Assembly: GCA_005223375.1 (NCBI GenBank)
Contig: RXOD01004722.1
Coordinates: forward strand, 1-18,833
From: Amoebophrya sp. AT5.2
Lineage: Eukaryota > Sar > Dinophyceae > Syndiniales > Amoebophryaceae
Direction of reading: 5' to 3'
DNA: 18,833 nt
The notes below the pieces were generated by a model that was given only the letters and a program-made list of their open reading frames with translations, was not told the origin of the DNA and did not search any database. Shown here one piece after another: positions 1-8,893 of this stretch. The position numbers and the translations under genes are program-made. Positions within the stretch are counted from its first letter, which is position 1; the number at the start of each line of letters is the position of its first letter.

Positions 1-422
1 CCACAGACGGGCTGCTATCGCAGCGGGAGGTCCGACGTCCGAGTTTATTAGCTGCGGAAGGAAATTATTCCCCACAGAGCCACGGCCACTCGCCGTATAG
101 CTCTCGCCGTCGCTCGCGTCGTCTCATGCGAACAACGCCATCGTTAGCATATCCGCATTGGCTTATTGGATATCGTTAGCATATCCGCGTTGGCATTCCT
201 CGCAGCCATGCTTGGCTCTCCCACGAACAAATGCAGTACTAGCAATCGATCAAACATAAATAAAACTCAATCATGATTCGTTTGGGTGAATGATGCTGAA
301 GAATGAAGATGTGAAGATGTCAATGTCACCAAACCCACCGCCCACCGTGCCAGCCATCGCACTGGGCCCACTGCGCGATTCGCTGCTCGGTTTCCAAATC
401 CATCAGCATCAACATTCGGGGG
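1..422. other. Left-edge spacer without a supportable gene
   Basis: No reading frame on either strand here looks like protein. The stretch lies downstream of the stop codon of the NYN-domain gene and probably holds its 3' untranslated region and part of an intergenic spacer. The only clear structure is the tandem repeat listed separately. Confidence 0.6.
140..194. repeat. Imperfect tandem repeat, 32-bp period
   Basis: A 23-bp sequence beginning ATCGTTAGCATATCCGC and ending TTGGC occurs at 140-162 and again at 172-194 with one mismatch (A157 versus G189). The second copy starts exactly 32 bp after the first, so this is a two-copy tandem repeat. No function is suggested by the sequence. Confidence 0.85.
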
Positions 423-1748
423 CTATGGCCACACCGTCCGCTTCTTCTCCTTGGGGACTTTGGACCCCATCAGCGCGAAATTTGGCAGCTCCATCCCACA
501 TCCACCACCGCTGCCTCCCCCAGCCGTGGAAGCGCGAGGCCCGCCTTCTCGTGTTTCACTGCCACTCCGTGAGGAGGAGCACCCGCGCGAGCTATTCTTT
601 CTCGAAGAAAACAGTGATGACGATCGTGACAATGGTGATCTAGTATCTTTTAGATCTCGTGGCCGCGGGCGCGGTCTTCCGCCTCGACATCCATGAGCAT
701 GATCATGATTCTGCTGCCCACAAGCTCTCGGGTTTTCAGAGGTTTTCCGCCCGTCTTTGTGCCGCGCAATTGAATCTGCCCGTTTCGCGCGCATACCACT
801 GCTGCTCCTGCCATCATGTCCTCCGCGCACTCCCCTGATGGAGAAGCTCCTACCACGAGACTCCTGCCCGAGCGACTTTTTCTTACTTGGCCCTGCTCGT
901 CCTCGCCGGTCTCGCTTCGGCGTGTAGTTATCCTCACCTGCCTCCTCTTCAATCGGCGCGCCAGCAACGAAGCCCATTGCCAGAAACTTGGTCAGCAAGT
1001 TGGTTTCTCTCCACGCCATGCTCGGGTACAGCTCGACGTTGTTCCGTCCGCCCCCTCCGCGCCCGAAGCCGATTTGCGCGCGCGAGAAAATCACCTCCAG
1101 ATCCGCGTTCGACGCGTCCGAGTCTTGGGCCCGGTGGTTGCGAAAACTCGGGAGCACTTCTGCATACAAATGTTCGGCGCGGGACTTCCCGTTCTTCTCT
1201 GGTTTGTGGAACAAGTCGCGCATGTGGTCATTTGTGAGCAGCCAGAAAGTGCCCGACCCGCGTACCAGTTGCGGGGAGGACGATGAGGAGGAAGGAGCTC
1301 CCGCGTCAGCGCCGTCACTTTCTGCCTCCAGCAGCCACCGCAGCGCGCACTTGAAAACTTGATCGTCCACGCGCAAGCCGCTCTGCTTCCCCCCGCCCCG
1401 CGCCGATGGCACCTCCACAAAAAAGAAGTCGCAATTCCTGTCCCGTCCCCACGCGCGCCAGTCGCCGTCGAAAAGCTCGCGCTTGACGCGGTCGATCTTG
1501 TCCCGAAACCCAACAAGGTGCAGCTCAAACGGGTGCAACGCCTTCGCCCACTTCCGAGTCTTCCGCGCCGATTCGGACGAGGACGTCGGCAGATCGTCTT
1601 CCCGTTTGTATCGCAAGACGCGGATGACGTCCTCGAGGAGGTCGAAATCGAAGTGTTGCGGTCCGTCGCGGTTATGCAGCACGTTGGCAATATCAATGAA
1701 GACGGCGCCAGCCAGGGCCGGAGGCCCTGCGCCAACAGCCATGGGCAT
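423..1748 (-). CDS. NYN/PIN-like (Zc3h12a-type) ribonuclease with RS-rich tail
   Basis: A single-exon frame of 441 residues. Residues 15-46 carry a hydrophobic strand ending in an Asp (D19, then N22), as in the DGxNV start of NYN domains. Two adjacent acidic residues follow in GLRVDDQVF (D128, D129), then LTNDHMRDLF (N173, D174, D178), which resembles the SNDxxRDL motif of Zc3h12a-type RNases. These acidic residues would bind the catalytic metal. The central domain ends near residue 265; the rest is rich in Arg, Ser, Gly and Lys with many RS and SR pairs, suggesting RNA binding or nuclear localisation. No CCCH zinc finger is visible. The family is known for endonucleolytic RNA decay; substrate and location here are unknown. 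The ATG at 1748 is used because a stop lies just upstream in that frame. A second ATG two codons on is equally possible. Confidence 0.6.
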   Translation of the reverse strand: MPMAVGAGPPALAGAVFIDIANVLHNRDGPQHFDFDLLEDVIRVLRYKREDDLPTSSSESARKTRKWAKALHPFELHLVGFRDKIDRVKRELFDGDWRAWGRDRNCDFFFVEVPSARGGGKQSGLRVDDQVFKCALRWLLEAESDGADAGAPSSSSSSPQLVRGSGTFWLLTNDHMRDLFHKPEKNGKSRAEHLYAEVLPSFRNHRAQDSDASNADLEVIFSRAQIGFGRGGGGRNNVELYPSMAWRETNLLTKFLAMGFVAGAPIEEEAGEDNYTPKRDRRGRAGPSKKKSLGQESRGRSFSIRGVRGGHDGRSSSGMRAKRADSIARHKDGRKTSENPRACGQQNHDHAHGCRGGRPRPRPRDLKDTRSPLSRSSSLFSSRKNSSRGCSSSRSGSETREGGPRASTAGGGSGGGCGMELPNFALMGSKVPKEKKRTVWP

Positions 1749-1798
1749 GTTGGCCTTGTGATCGGTGTTAGGAATCTGGACTGTATGAATGTGTATGT

Positions 1799-2194
1799 TC
1801 AGATGGTGGAGAAGGAGGTCGTATAGACACGGGCGCAGAGATTCGTCTCCTTCTGCTGCCGGGCGTGCTCGGCTGCCTGTCTCTCCTCGAAATGACGGCG
1901 GTCGTCGGCAAGGCGCACGGCGTTCTAGCTGGTTCGTGTCTTTTTAGCTTTTGCCAGCTGGTGCGGGTCTATCTCGAGCTGGCGCTGGCGCTACTCCATA
2001 TCGACGAAGGGCACGAGCAGACCATCTGATTCTCAGCGAGAGTGTGGTGGTGAGACTATTGCACTGCTCCAAAGAAAGTGAGACCAGTCGTAGAGGGACA
2101 ACCACAGCGCGAGCGCGGCGCCGCCCAAACGGAAGTGGTGGCCCCAGTGACTAAAGAACGAAGGCACAAAGAAATCATGATTCAAAATGGCCAT
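1799..2194 (-). CDS. Small single-pass membrane protein, two exons (unrecognised)
   Basis: Exon 1 runs 2194-2057 and exon 2 runs 1924-1799, joined across a 132-bp GT-AG intron (2056-1925, phase 0) to give about 87 residues. The first part contains a hydrophobic stretch (LGGAALALWLSLYDW and on to SSAI) that could span a membrane. The second exon gives a very charged helix (RLADDRRHFEERQAAEHARQQKE). An acceptor 24 codons earlier would instead give a different short end that stops at once, so the chosen acceptor is preferred. The frame stays open 14 codons upstream of the first in-frame ATG up to a stop, so an upstream exon cannot be excluded. The stop is 50 bp from the start of the NYN gene. 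I do not recognise the family; small organelle or secretory membrane subunits often look like this. Confidence 0.45.
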
Positions 2195-2239
2195 CTCGAT
2201 CTCGTCATTGATGGAGTGCCAATTCCTTCGATCCACGCA

Positions 2240-2829
2240 TCAAGCAATGATTGAAGCAGCGCCGCTTCCGTGATGCGACAAGCCCCCTGCGTGACCACCC
2301 ACTGAAATTAAGGGGCCGCTGCACTGACTCAGCAGTCGTTCAAGATGAACGTGGCGGTCCGCTTGCCATTGTAAATTTACACCTTGTAGTATGTTGACCT
2401 TGATGAATCATGCAAGAGCGGCACACAATGAACAAGATCATCATATTGTTTCAGTCTCAGGAGCTCGCACTGCTCCTCTGGCGCTGGCGCACAAGAACGA
2501 AAGCCAAGCAATTACGATGGTGCATTGTGCATACTCATATCATCGGTCCTTCGTCAATCGTAATCGTCCCGTGGCAAACATCACGCGGCAAAATGTTATT
2601 CGCAGAATGTTGGTGGAAAAATCATATATCAGATGGATGTGCTGCATTTGCATGCAGCAGCGGAGCTGAAAATAAATGGATGAAAGAAGTCGAGTCATTG
2701 TTCCTCGTGTTTCTTTCTTCTTTTTAGGGTCCATTTTTATTCGTTTAGATTTTTCATGGTCCTGCTCCTGATAGCCCTCTGGAGGAGCAGCAGCAGTACG
2801 GGAGGACCAGACGTTGCGCGACGACCAGG
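2240..2829. other. Spacer between phosphatase gene and small membrane-protein gene
   Basis: AT-richer sequence with only short frames on both strands. None has convincing composition or matching splice sites. It should contain the phosphatase 3' untranslated region and the leader of the small membrane-protein gene. A 13-bp sequence at 2310-2322 recurs at 8810-8822 (see findings). Confidence 0.5.
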
Positions 2830-5658
2830 TCAGCAGAAGTACCGTTCATCAGATTCGCCCCTTACCCGTCTTGCCCCGGAAGCTGCGCCCTCCGCTTCTT
2901 CTTCTCTGTCCCAGAAGTGCCGCGGATATGGTGGCAATGGTGGTTGCGCCCCCGCCGCCGCCGACGGAATGGGTAGGGGGTGCAGTAGCTGGTGCTGCTC
3001 TCGGTTGCGATCTCGGCCTGGTGCATCTTGTTCTGCGTCTAGTTCCGCTTGTTCTGCGCCGTCCTCTTGATCTGGTTCGCGATCTGCCGGGCGGGCCGCG
3101 GCCGTCGTCCTCGTCGGCCGTGTTTTTTTGCTGCCCGTTGGACCTCTTGACGACGTTGATGTGCTCGATGTTGAAGTACCACTACCCGCTTCGTCGCTTT
3201 TTTCTGGAGCATCCTCTGTAGCTTCGCTCTCGACGACGTCGAGCCACTTCACCATTTCCGCCGCTTCTACTACTTCCGGATCCTCGTCCTCGTCCGAGTC
3301 GCTGTCCAGGTCCCGCCGCACCAGTTGCTCAATCAGGCTTTTTTCGCTCGGACTCCTCCTGTACCCCAGATCCTCCACCGCCACCCCGCTCGCCGCCGCC
3401 GCTTCTCTCCGCGCTTGCCTCACCTCCTCGCGCGCTCGCTCGTATTCCAACAGCCTGTCCGCCTTCTCCTTTCGTTCCCGTTCCAGCACGATCCGTTCCC
3501 GCTCCAGCTCCTTCTCCAGCTGCAGCCGCGCTTGTGCCTCCCGCTCTGCCCGTCGCGCCTCCTCCGCCAGTTCCGCCATCTCCCGGAGCTCCAGATCCCG
3601 CTTCCACTTCTGTGTTTGCACGCGCACGGATTTCACCAGGCACTCCTTCTCCAGGAGCGCCATCTCCTTTTCGATCGTCGTGGTCCCGCAGGAGCCGAAG
3701 GAGCTGCCCCCGGGTCCTCCGGCGGCCCCGCGCTTCTGCGCGGCGTCGGGACAGGAGTTCGAGGACGAAAATACGTTGAAGAAGCCCTTGCCGTTCAAAA
3801 ACGTGTTCGCCTGCGCGGCGTCGGGAGACGTGGACATGCGATTCAGCGGTTGATGGGTCGCAGAGGATGCTGCTCCTCCTGCTGCTGAGCTTCCTGAGGA
3901 GTAGGCTGCTGCTGCCCCGTCCGAGTTTAGTTCCAGCAGGCTCGCGGTGTTGCCGAATCGGTAGCAGTAGTTGGGCGCGGACCAGACCGTGGAGAGCTTT
4001 TCGTCGAACAGAACCTGGTAGCCCTGCATGCACAGCTGGTGGGCGCGGACGATGTGCTGCATGCCGTTGTAGTGCAGAAACTTCTCGCACACGTCCGCAC
4101 CGAAAATGTAGCCGGCGCCTGGAGCAACATCGCCGTCGATTGAAATGTAAATGAGGATCTTCATGGCGGCGTTTTCTCGAACACGCCTTTTATTTCATGC
4201 GTTGGATCTCCACTCCTGGGAAACATCAAGCGTGCAGCCCGGATCTTCATTGCCTATAGACTCCCCGCAAGGAATAGAAATCGTAAAAAATGATCTACAA
4301 AGTACCTCTCGGCGACACGGTGAAGCCCACTTTTTCTTGATCTGGGTCGCTCCACATGAGGTCCGCGAGCGGTCCGTCGTGCGGGATTTCCCCGAATCTG
4401 TCCAGCACCCGGATCTGGTCTAGCGCCAGAATCGAGGGACTCAGCCCCCCGTGCGTGGCGAAGAACTCGTCGTCGATCGTCGCGCAGATGGGCAGGTAGT
4501 CAAACATGTCCGTGAAGTACTGCCACACCTTAACCCCGACCGCCGTCGCGTCCTTGTCGGGGGCGGAGGCTTGCTGCGTCGACGAGCTCGCGTTCTTTGA
4601 CGTTCCGAATAGTAGCGAACCTCCGGAACCACCGCCGCCCGCGGTCCCAGCGTTTTTTCCGCCGTTCTTGGTGTTGTCCACCGGGAAGCCAAACGCGTCG
4701 GTGGAAGTCGTAGAACTTGTGGCCGCAGCGGCGTACTTTCGCTGGCACTCGAGGTAGAAGCCGTACACCTGCGTGATCTGCCGTGTTTCGTGGTTCCCTC
4801 GCAGCAGTGTCACCCGGTATGCAGAGGAAGCTACTTTTCTTGTCCCTTCTCCACCTGCTTCTATCCGAAGAGTTCGGCTTCATCGGGCTACGAATACGAT
4901 GGTTGCGCTCCTAGTCTGGTGGTTAGCTGTCGATCGACGATCGGGGAGCCGAACATCGGGCAAGCGCCGGGATTCGGACCCACACCCAGATCAGAAGCTT
5001 TCCTCCATACTCTGTATGACGGTGCGTCCGCGTCCCAACTCCCTTTCTCGGCAACTAATATAAACACCCCTAGGGAAATATGAGCCGGCGCGCCCGCCGC
5101 CCGGGAGGTTGCTTGACATTCTCAAACCGGGATCTAGAAGCCAGCACCCCTAGGAAACAAATGCGCGCCACTTTTCGGAATGGGTTCTTGATAGATGGTT
5201 GCGGACACAAGAAATTTCCATACGCGGTCCGGCCACTTGAGCTTGAGGTAGGTGAGGATCGTGATCGTTTCCACCGACGAGTGTCCCCGGTCCACGTAGT
5301 CCCCGAGGAAGAGGTAGTTGGACACCGGGGCCTCGCCGCCGATCTTGAACAACTCCAACACATCGTACACCTGCCCGTGCACGTCCCCGACCACGGTAAC
5401 GGGCGTTCGTAAGTGGCGGACGTTTGCCTCCTGCCGCAGCATGTCTTTCACCTTCAGACACAAAAGCCGGACGGACGTCTCGTGCAGCAGCGGAAGCTTT
5501 TTCGGTGGCTGGTGCTGGTGGGGGCCGTCCTTGATAGGGGTTTGTGCGTTCGAGGAGGAGGAGGAGGAGGAGGCCGACTGCTTGCTGTAGCCGTCGACCT
5601 TGGCCCACCATCGCTCCATGTCGAAAATCACCTCGGGAGCCACGGGGCCGCAAGACAT
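2830..5658 (-). CDS. PP2A/PP4/PP6-type serine/threonine phosphatase with long coiled-coil tail
   Basis: Three exons (5658-5224, 4813-4306, 4118-2830) give 743 residues; related catalytic subunits have about 305-310. All metal-site motifs are present: GDVHG (91-95), GDYVDRG (119-125), RGNHE (150-154), HGGLSP (266-271), RAHQ (339-342) and SAPNYCYR (361-368). The core reads closest to the PP2A/PP4/PP6 branch ([20 protein letters not shown]). A Ser/Gly/Ala-rich insert of about 62 residues separates RKY from VWQYFTD, and about 13 Ser/Asn-rich residues near 28-42 lengthen the N-terminus. After the core comes a tail of about 365 residues. It starts Ser/Ala/Gly-rich, forms a long Glu/Arg coiled coil (around 445-550), then an acidic patch and a low-complexity end finishing RYFC. 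Because the tail is so long, a missed intron is possible; a GTAAGG donor-like site lies 10 codons before the stop. Function is dephosphorylation of phosphoserine and phosphothreonine; the tail probably selects partners or location. Confidence 0.9.
4119..4305 (-). other. Canonical intron 2 of the phosphatase gene
   Basis: The intron is 187 bp, begins GTACTT and ends GCTCCAG, in phase 1. It interrupts the conserved SPRG-AGYIFG segment exactly, so the join is fixed by protein conservation. It is the canonical counterpart to intron 1 of the same gene. Confidence 0.85.
4814..5223 (-). other. Non-canonical repeat-bounded intron 1 of the phosphatase gene
   Basis: Protein conservation fixes the join as [14 protein letters not shown]. 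The upstream exon reads GAC CGC then GTATGG, and the downstream exon reads GTG ACA CTG. The 410-bp interval therefore starts with GT but ends CATACCGG, not AG, and no AG nearby restores the frame without adding residues. ACCGCGT at the upstream edge (5228-5222) is matched by ACCGGGT at the downstream edge (4818-4812), so the exact cut can slide within the repeat. GTATG at the start (5223-5219) is inverted at the end (CATAC, 4821-4817), and TTTCTTGT (5214-5207) is inverted at 4836-4843. Inside are two copies of CACCCCTAGG (5065-5074 and 5145-5154). Confidence 0.75.
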
Positions 5659-6681
5659 CCTTTCGATGACTGGTCGTTGGTAGAAGTGATACGAAGAGTA
5701 AAGTTTTACGTAAAGCTCGAAAGTTCTTTGGTGCTGCGTCTGCGTTTGTGTAACTGCTGTGGACTACTTACACGATGAGGAGCTGTACCTGAAGTAGGCC
5801 GCTGCTCGTTGATCATGATGCTGTGCATCTGTAGCTGACACTGGACATGACCTCAGGTCTTCCCCTTTGAGTTTGACGCTAGTTGAGTCTCGTAACTTTA
5901 AGTGCGGCCCCCGGGAACACTCCAGTGTTTGCTCGAGCGCTTGATGCCCAGACACGCCTGCCAACACCCAGCTGAGCATTTTCATATAGATAACTAAGTA
6001 CATCATTTCGTCGACGACCAAGTCACGACTTGACGTGATTCCTGATTGATCGGGCAAAGAGAGCTCGGTCGTTCTTGGGAAGTGAGTCCTCCTTGTCTTC
6101 CTTCGCCTTCCCTTGTCCGTTGCGCTCTCCGAGCAGGACCGGGTCGGTGAAGAATGCGAAATCTAAATCAAAAGCTAAACTGTCTTGGCCTTCCCCACCT
6201 TCTTCGAAGCGATCTTGTTCGGTACTGCAACAGGTTTTCTTGCATTCGTTTTCGTTTCTCTCCACCTGATACTGAATTCCATTTCGACACAATGTGAATA
6301 ACTTAAGAAAGTACGCTGAGCGTGGTTGTCCTTAACAATATCGGTATCGCTAGCGGATGTCCATCCACCAGAGTATAGTTACTTAAATAATGAACGATCA
6401 TATATGTTCTCGCGGCCTAGGCGCTATTCCCATCCGCGTGCAAGCAAGCTCAAGACTCCATAGCCATACGGTCTAGCTCCGCCATCCGCCATTTATCTCA
6501 AAATTGAAGTTCAGCAACACCTGTGGCGTAGTCGAGTACGCTCTAATTTGTTTCGGTCAAACATAAACAAGAAGACTTTAACTTTTACTCACTTAGCAAG
6601 AAACTAGTTCAAGATTAACAACTGAGGGCGAGTTTGTCCTGTTTCTGCAACGTCGACACTTTTTATGTCACCCTTGGTTCT
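5659..6681. other. Spacer with one weak gene candidate
   Basis: About 1 kb between the LRAT-RING stop and the phosphatase start. The only frame with coding-like composition is the small candidate at 6023-6492. The rest, including a long minus frame at 5764-6057, shows no recognisable domain and probably holds untranslated leader and spacer. Confidence 0.45.
6023..6492 (-). CDS. Possible small two-exon gene (unrecognised)
   Basis: A candidate only. Exon 1 (6492-6457) encodes MADGGARPYGYG and exon 2 (6271-6023) encodes about 82 residues rich in Lys, Glu, Asp and Asn, including FFTDPVLLGERNGQGKA. They join across a 185-bp GT-AG intron in phase 0, whose acceptor reads GAATTCAG. The Cys residues in ECKKTCC might bind metal, but no family is recognised. 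An overlapping frame over the same bases is also open for about 50 codons, so the frame is not certain. Confidence 0.3.
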
Positions 6682-8435
6682 TCACAGCGCCAGCACGCAG
6701 ATGAGATCTGGCGGCAGCGGTTCCCAGCAGTCGGGGTGCGGGCATATCAGCGGCCCTCCGTTTTTTACGTACTCCTTCAAGCAGGACAGGCACGCTCCGT
6801 GCGTGCACGTCAGAAACGGCTCCATGCGGTCGCCTGAAGACGAGTCCTCCTGCTCTGTGCAACTTGCTCCTTCGATTGCCGGCGCGCTCGTTGCGGGGCG
6901 GGTGGAGACGTTCGCGGAGGTGCCTTTCGTTTTCCTCTTGATGCCCTTACAGGAACCTGGACCTCCTCCGTGCTGCTTGCCTTGACAAAGGCAGCACTTT
7001 TTCGGAGGGTCTGCGGCCTTGAGACTGGCAACACGTGTCAAAGAGTCCCAGTGGTGCTCAGCGGCGTCGGACCCCAGGTACACAATGCCGGTCCACTTGC
7101 AAACCACGAAAACGCCGTGCGCGACCGCAAACCCTGTAAGTTTCAAGTATGCTGGTTGCTAGTTTGTCAAATTGTGAATGGAAAACTACAGCAGGTAGCT
7201 ACGAAGTGGGAGTGCTGGTTGTAGTAAAACGACCCCGTACCGATCGCTCCCCCGGCCATGTACCCCGCTATGTGCCACAGCGCGCTGACCCCTGTGACCC
7301 CGCCGCCCAACGCCCAGAGTTGGCGTGATTTCTTCTCCCCGATCACCGCCCAGCTCGCGAAGTGCTCGCAGTTGTTGTACAAGCCGTGAAATCCGTGCTT
7401 GCCCACCATGTGCACGCAGCGCTGTTGCGACCTCCTCTTCTCCAGCCTTTCGTCGTGCGCCCAAAGGTAGATCTTGTTGCGCACGGCGACCGTGGTTGTC
7501 GTGGCCGGGCTTGTTTTTCTTGAATTCGTGCTCTCGGGGGCACTTCTTGCGCCTGCAGTGGTATTTGAGGCAGCTGCGCCGCGCTCGGGCTGTCCTGCTT
7601 CCTTCTTGGTTTTCGAAGATGGCGTCATCGGCGCGGGCTGCTCTTGCTTCGGTATCGCAGCATCTTCCCTGCTGCCTGCACCCGTGGCCGTGACAGCTGC
7701 TGGAGGCGCTGTTTTCTCGGGGCTGCTGTTTTCGTCCTGTATTTCTGGAGTGGATTCGCGACTTGAAGAAGACGCCTCAGTGGACGACGAGCTTGATGAA
7801 GAGCTGCTGCCCCCGCTGCTGGTACTGCTACCGCCCTTGCAACTTTTACTTCCAGTTCCAGCTGCTGCCAGCGCCCCATGCTCCCTTTCGCCCACCTCCA
7901 CCCGCACTTCCGCGAAGTCGCTCAGGGTGTCCGACACGACGCCGCGTTTGTGCACGAAATGCGCAATCATGGGCTCGCCGAAGAAGTCTCTCTCCGAGAT
8001 GCACACGCCGTGGTGCTCGGGCATATTCTGCGCGTTGATGCCGTCCCAGCGCACGAGGTGATCGCCGATCTCGGGATTCACCGCCAGAATCCACGAGTGC
8101 CCCATCCCATGGTCCTTCCCGTGTTGGAACGCCTCCTTCTCGGTACTGAATTTCGCACCGCACGACTCGCACACATAGCGATAGGGAGGAGGCTTTCTCG
8201 TGAGGGCTTTTGAAGATGCAGTGTTCGCAGCTCTGGATGAGGGCGTCGTATCGCGGGACGAGGCGATGGAGGCAGCCGTCGCGAGAGATACAGTGCGTGT
8301 GCGGTTAACGACCTTGTGCCTGTTCTTGTTGGTGACGACGGAGGGGTCGGGGTCGGCGGCGGTCCCAAAAATCTCAGATGCAGCCGCGGTACCAGTCTCC
8401 GCGGCGCCGATCTCGAGTGGCATGCGGAGGGCCAT
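6682..8435 (-). CDS. LRAT-domain protein with N-terminal C2H2 finger and C-terminal RING finger
   Basis: Two exons (8435-7190 and 7133-6682) give 565 residues. After a Ser/Thr/Ala-rich leader comes a classical C2H2 finger (C89, C92, H105, H109). An LRAT-type fold follows: GDHLVRWDG, then HHGVCIS around 141 with the expected histidine, and later the signature NCEHFASW with the catalytic cysteine at C356. Between the two halves sits a Ser/Thr/Pro-rich insert of about 140 residues. A hydrophobic region (about 375-435) spans the exon join and could anchor the protein in a membrane. The second exon ends in a RING-like cluster: C462, C465, then C525, H527, C530, C533, C546, C551, closest to the first RING of RBR proteins. 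LRAT-family enzymes transfer acyl groups or hydrolyse lipid through the cysteine; RING fingers recruit ubiquitin E2 enzymes. The chosen ATG is 29 bp after TTTTACAG, a good splice acceptor; an ATG 14 codons earlier overlaps that acceptor. Confidence 0.65.
7134..7189 (-). other. Short intron joining LRAT and RING halves
   Basis: This 56-bp interval begins GTAGTT and ends CTTACAG. Both sides are in phase 1, so the join gives ATCWFAVAHG and keeps a hydrophobic segment continuous. Without splicing the LRAT frame stops 8 codons later, and the RING frame has no ATG before its hydrophobic start. The join is inferred from phase and composition, not from homology across it. Confidence 0.55.
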
Positions 8436-8893
8436 TCTTGTTTTGAGTTTTTGTCTTTCAACTAACCTGTAAAACATGAAGCAAGACGTTGTAGCAAGAG
8501 CAGCGCAACATGCTCCAAATCACTGTTCTGCGAGGTGCCGTCAAGAAGCAGTAGTAGTACACAGCTCAGGATATCGATATAGCCAGCAGACATTGATGTT
8601 CGCACCAGTCCTCGTTGGACAAAGCGACTTTTTGTATACCTTTTTTGTTGCCGATCTCTGTCGCTCGACGCTTTACGAGGAACTCCGAAGTCATACCCTT
8701 CTGCTCCTCTCTCTGTACGCTCCTTTCGTTCGTCGACAGTGGTACGAAACAGCGATTTCTTGCGAAGACTGCACGCTCCGGTTTTCACGACCAAGTACTT
8801 ACAATAAAAAAGGGGCCGCTGCCCTAATAATAGTGCGCTCATCTTCAATCTATGATCTTTATGCATGAGCCGGTCCCGCCGGAGGAGGGATAC
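8436..8893. other. Spacer between SNARE and LRAT-RING genes
   Basis: Both strands have open frames over most of this 458-bp stretch, but neither has a recognisable domain. On the minus strand a GTAAGTAC donor-like site (8802-8795) and the TTTTACAG acceptor (8474-8467) could bound a leader intron of the LRAT-RING gene. If so, the LRAT coding frame does not continue upstream, because the phases do not match. Confidence 0.4.

Noticed and set aside
3128..3853. 241-codon plus-strand frame rich in Ser and Arg
   Set aside because: It is the complement of the coiled-coil tail of the phosphatase. Glu/Arg-rich codons on one strand give open Ser/Arg/Leu frames on the other.
4969..4981. tRNA-like T-arm (GGGTCCGAATCCC on the minus strand) inside phosphatase intron 1
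   Set aside because: The arm has only three good pairs beyond the loop, and no matching acceptor stem, D-arm or anticodon arm could be placed in the 60 bases upstream.
5552..5571. GAG-repeat tract as a microsatellite
   Set aside because: It lies in phosphatase exon 1 and encodes a serine run on the minus strand, so it is explained as coding low complexity.
7474..8061. 195-codon plus-strand frame over the LRAT gene
   Set aside because: It mirrors the Ser/Thr/Ala-rich insert and LRAT domain, whose minus-strand motifs (C2H2, NCEHF) are clear.
8462..8866. 134-codon minus frame upstream of the LRAT-RING gene
   Set aside because: It has no recognisable domain, contains a strong GTAAGT donor-like site and runs into the LRAT leader in another frame. 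More likely leader or intron sequence.
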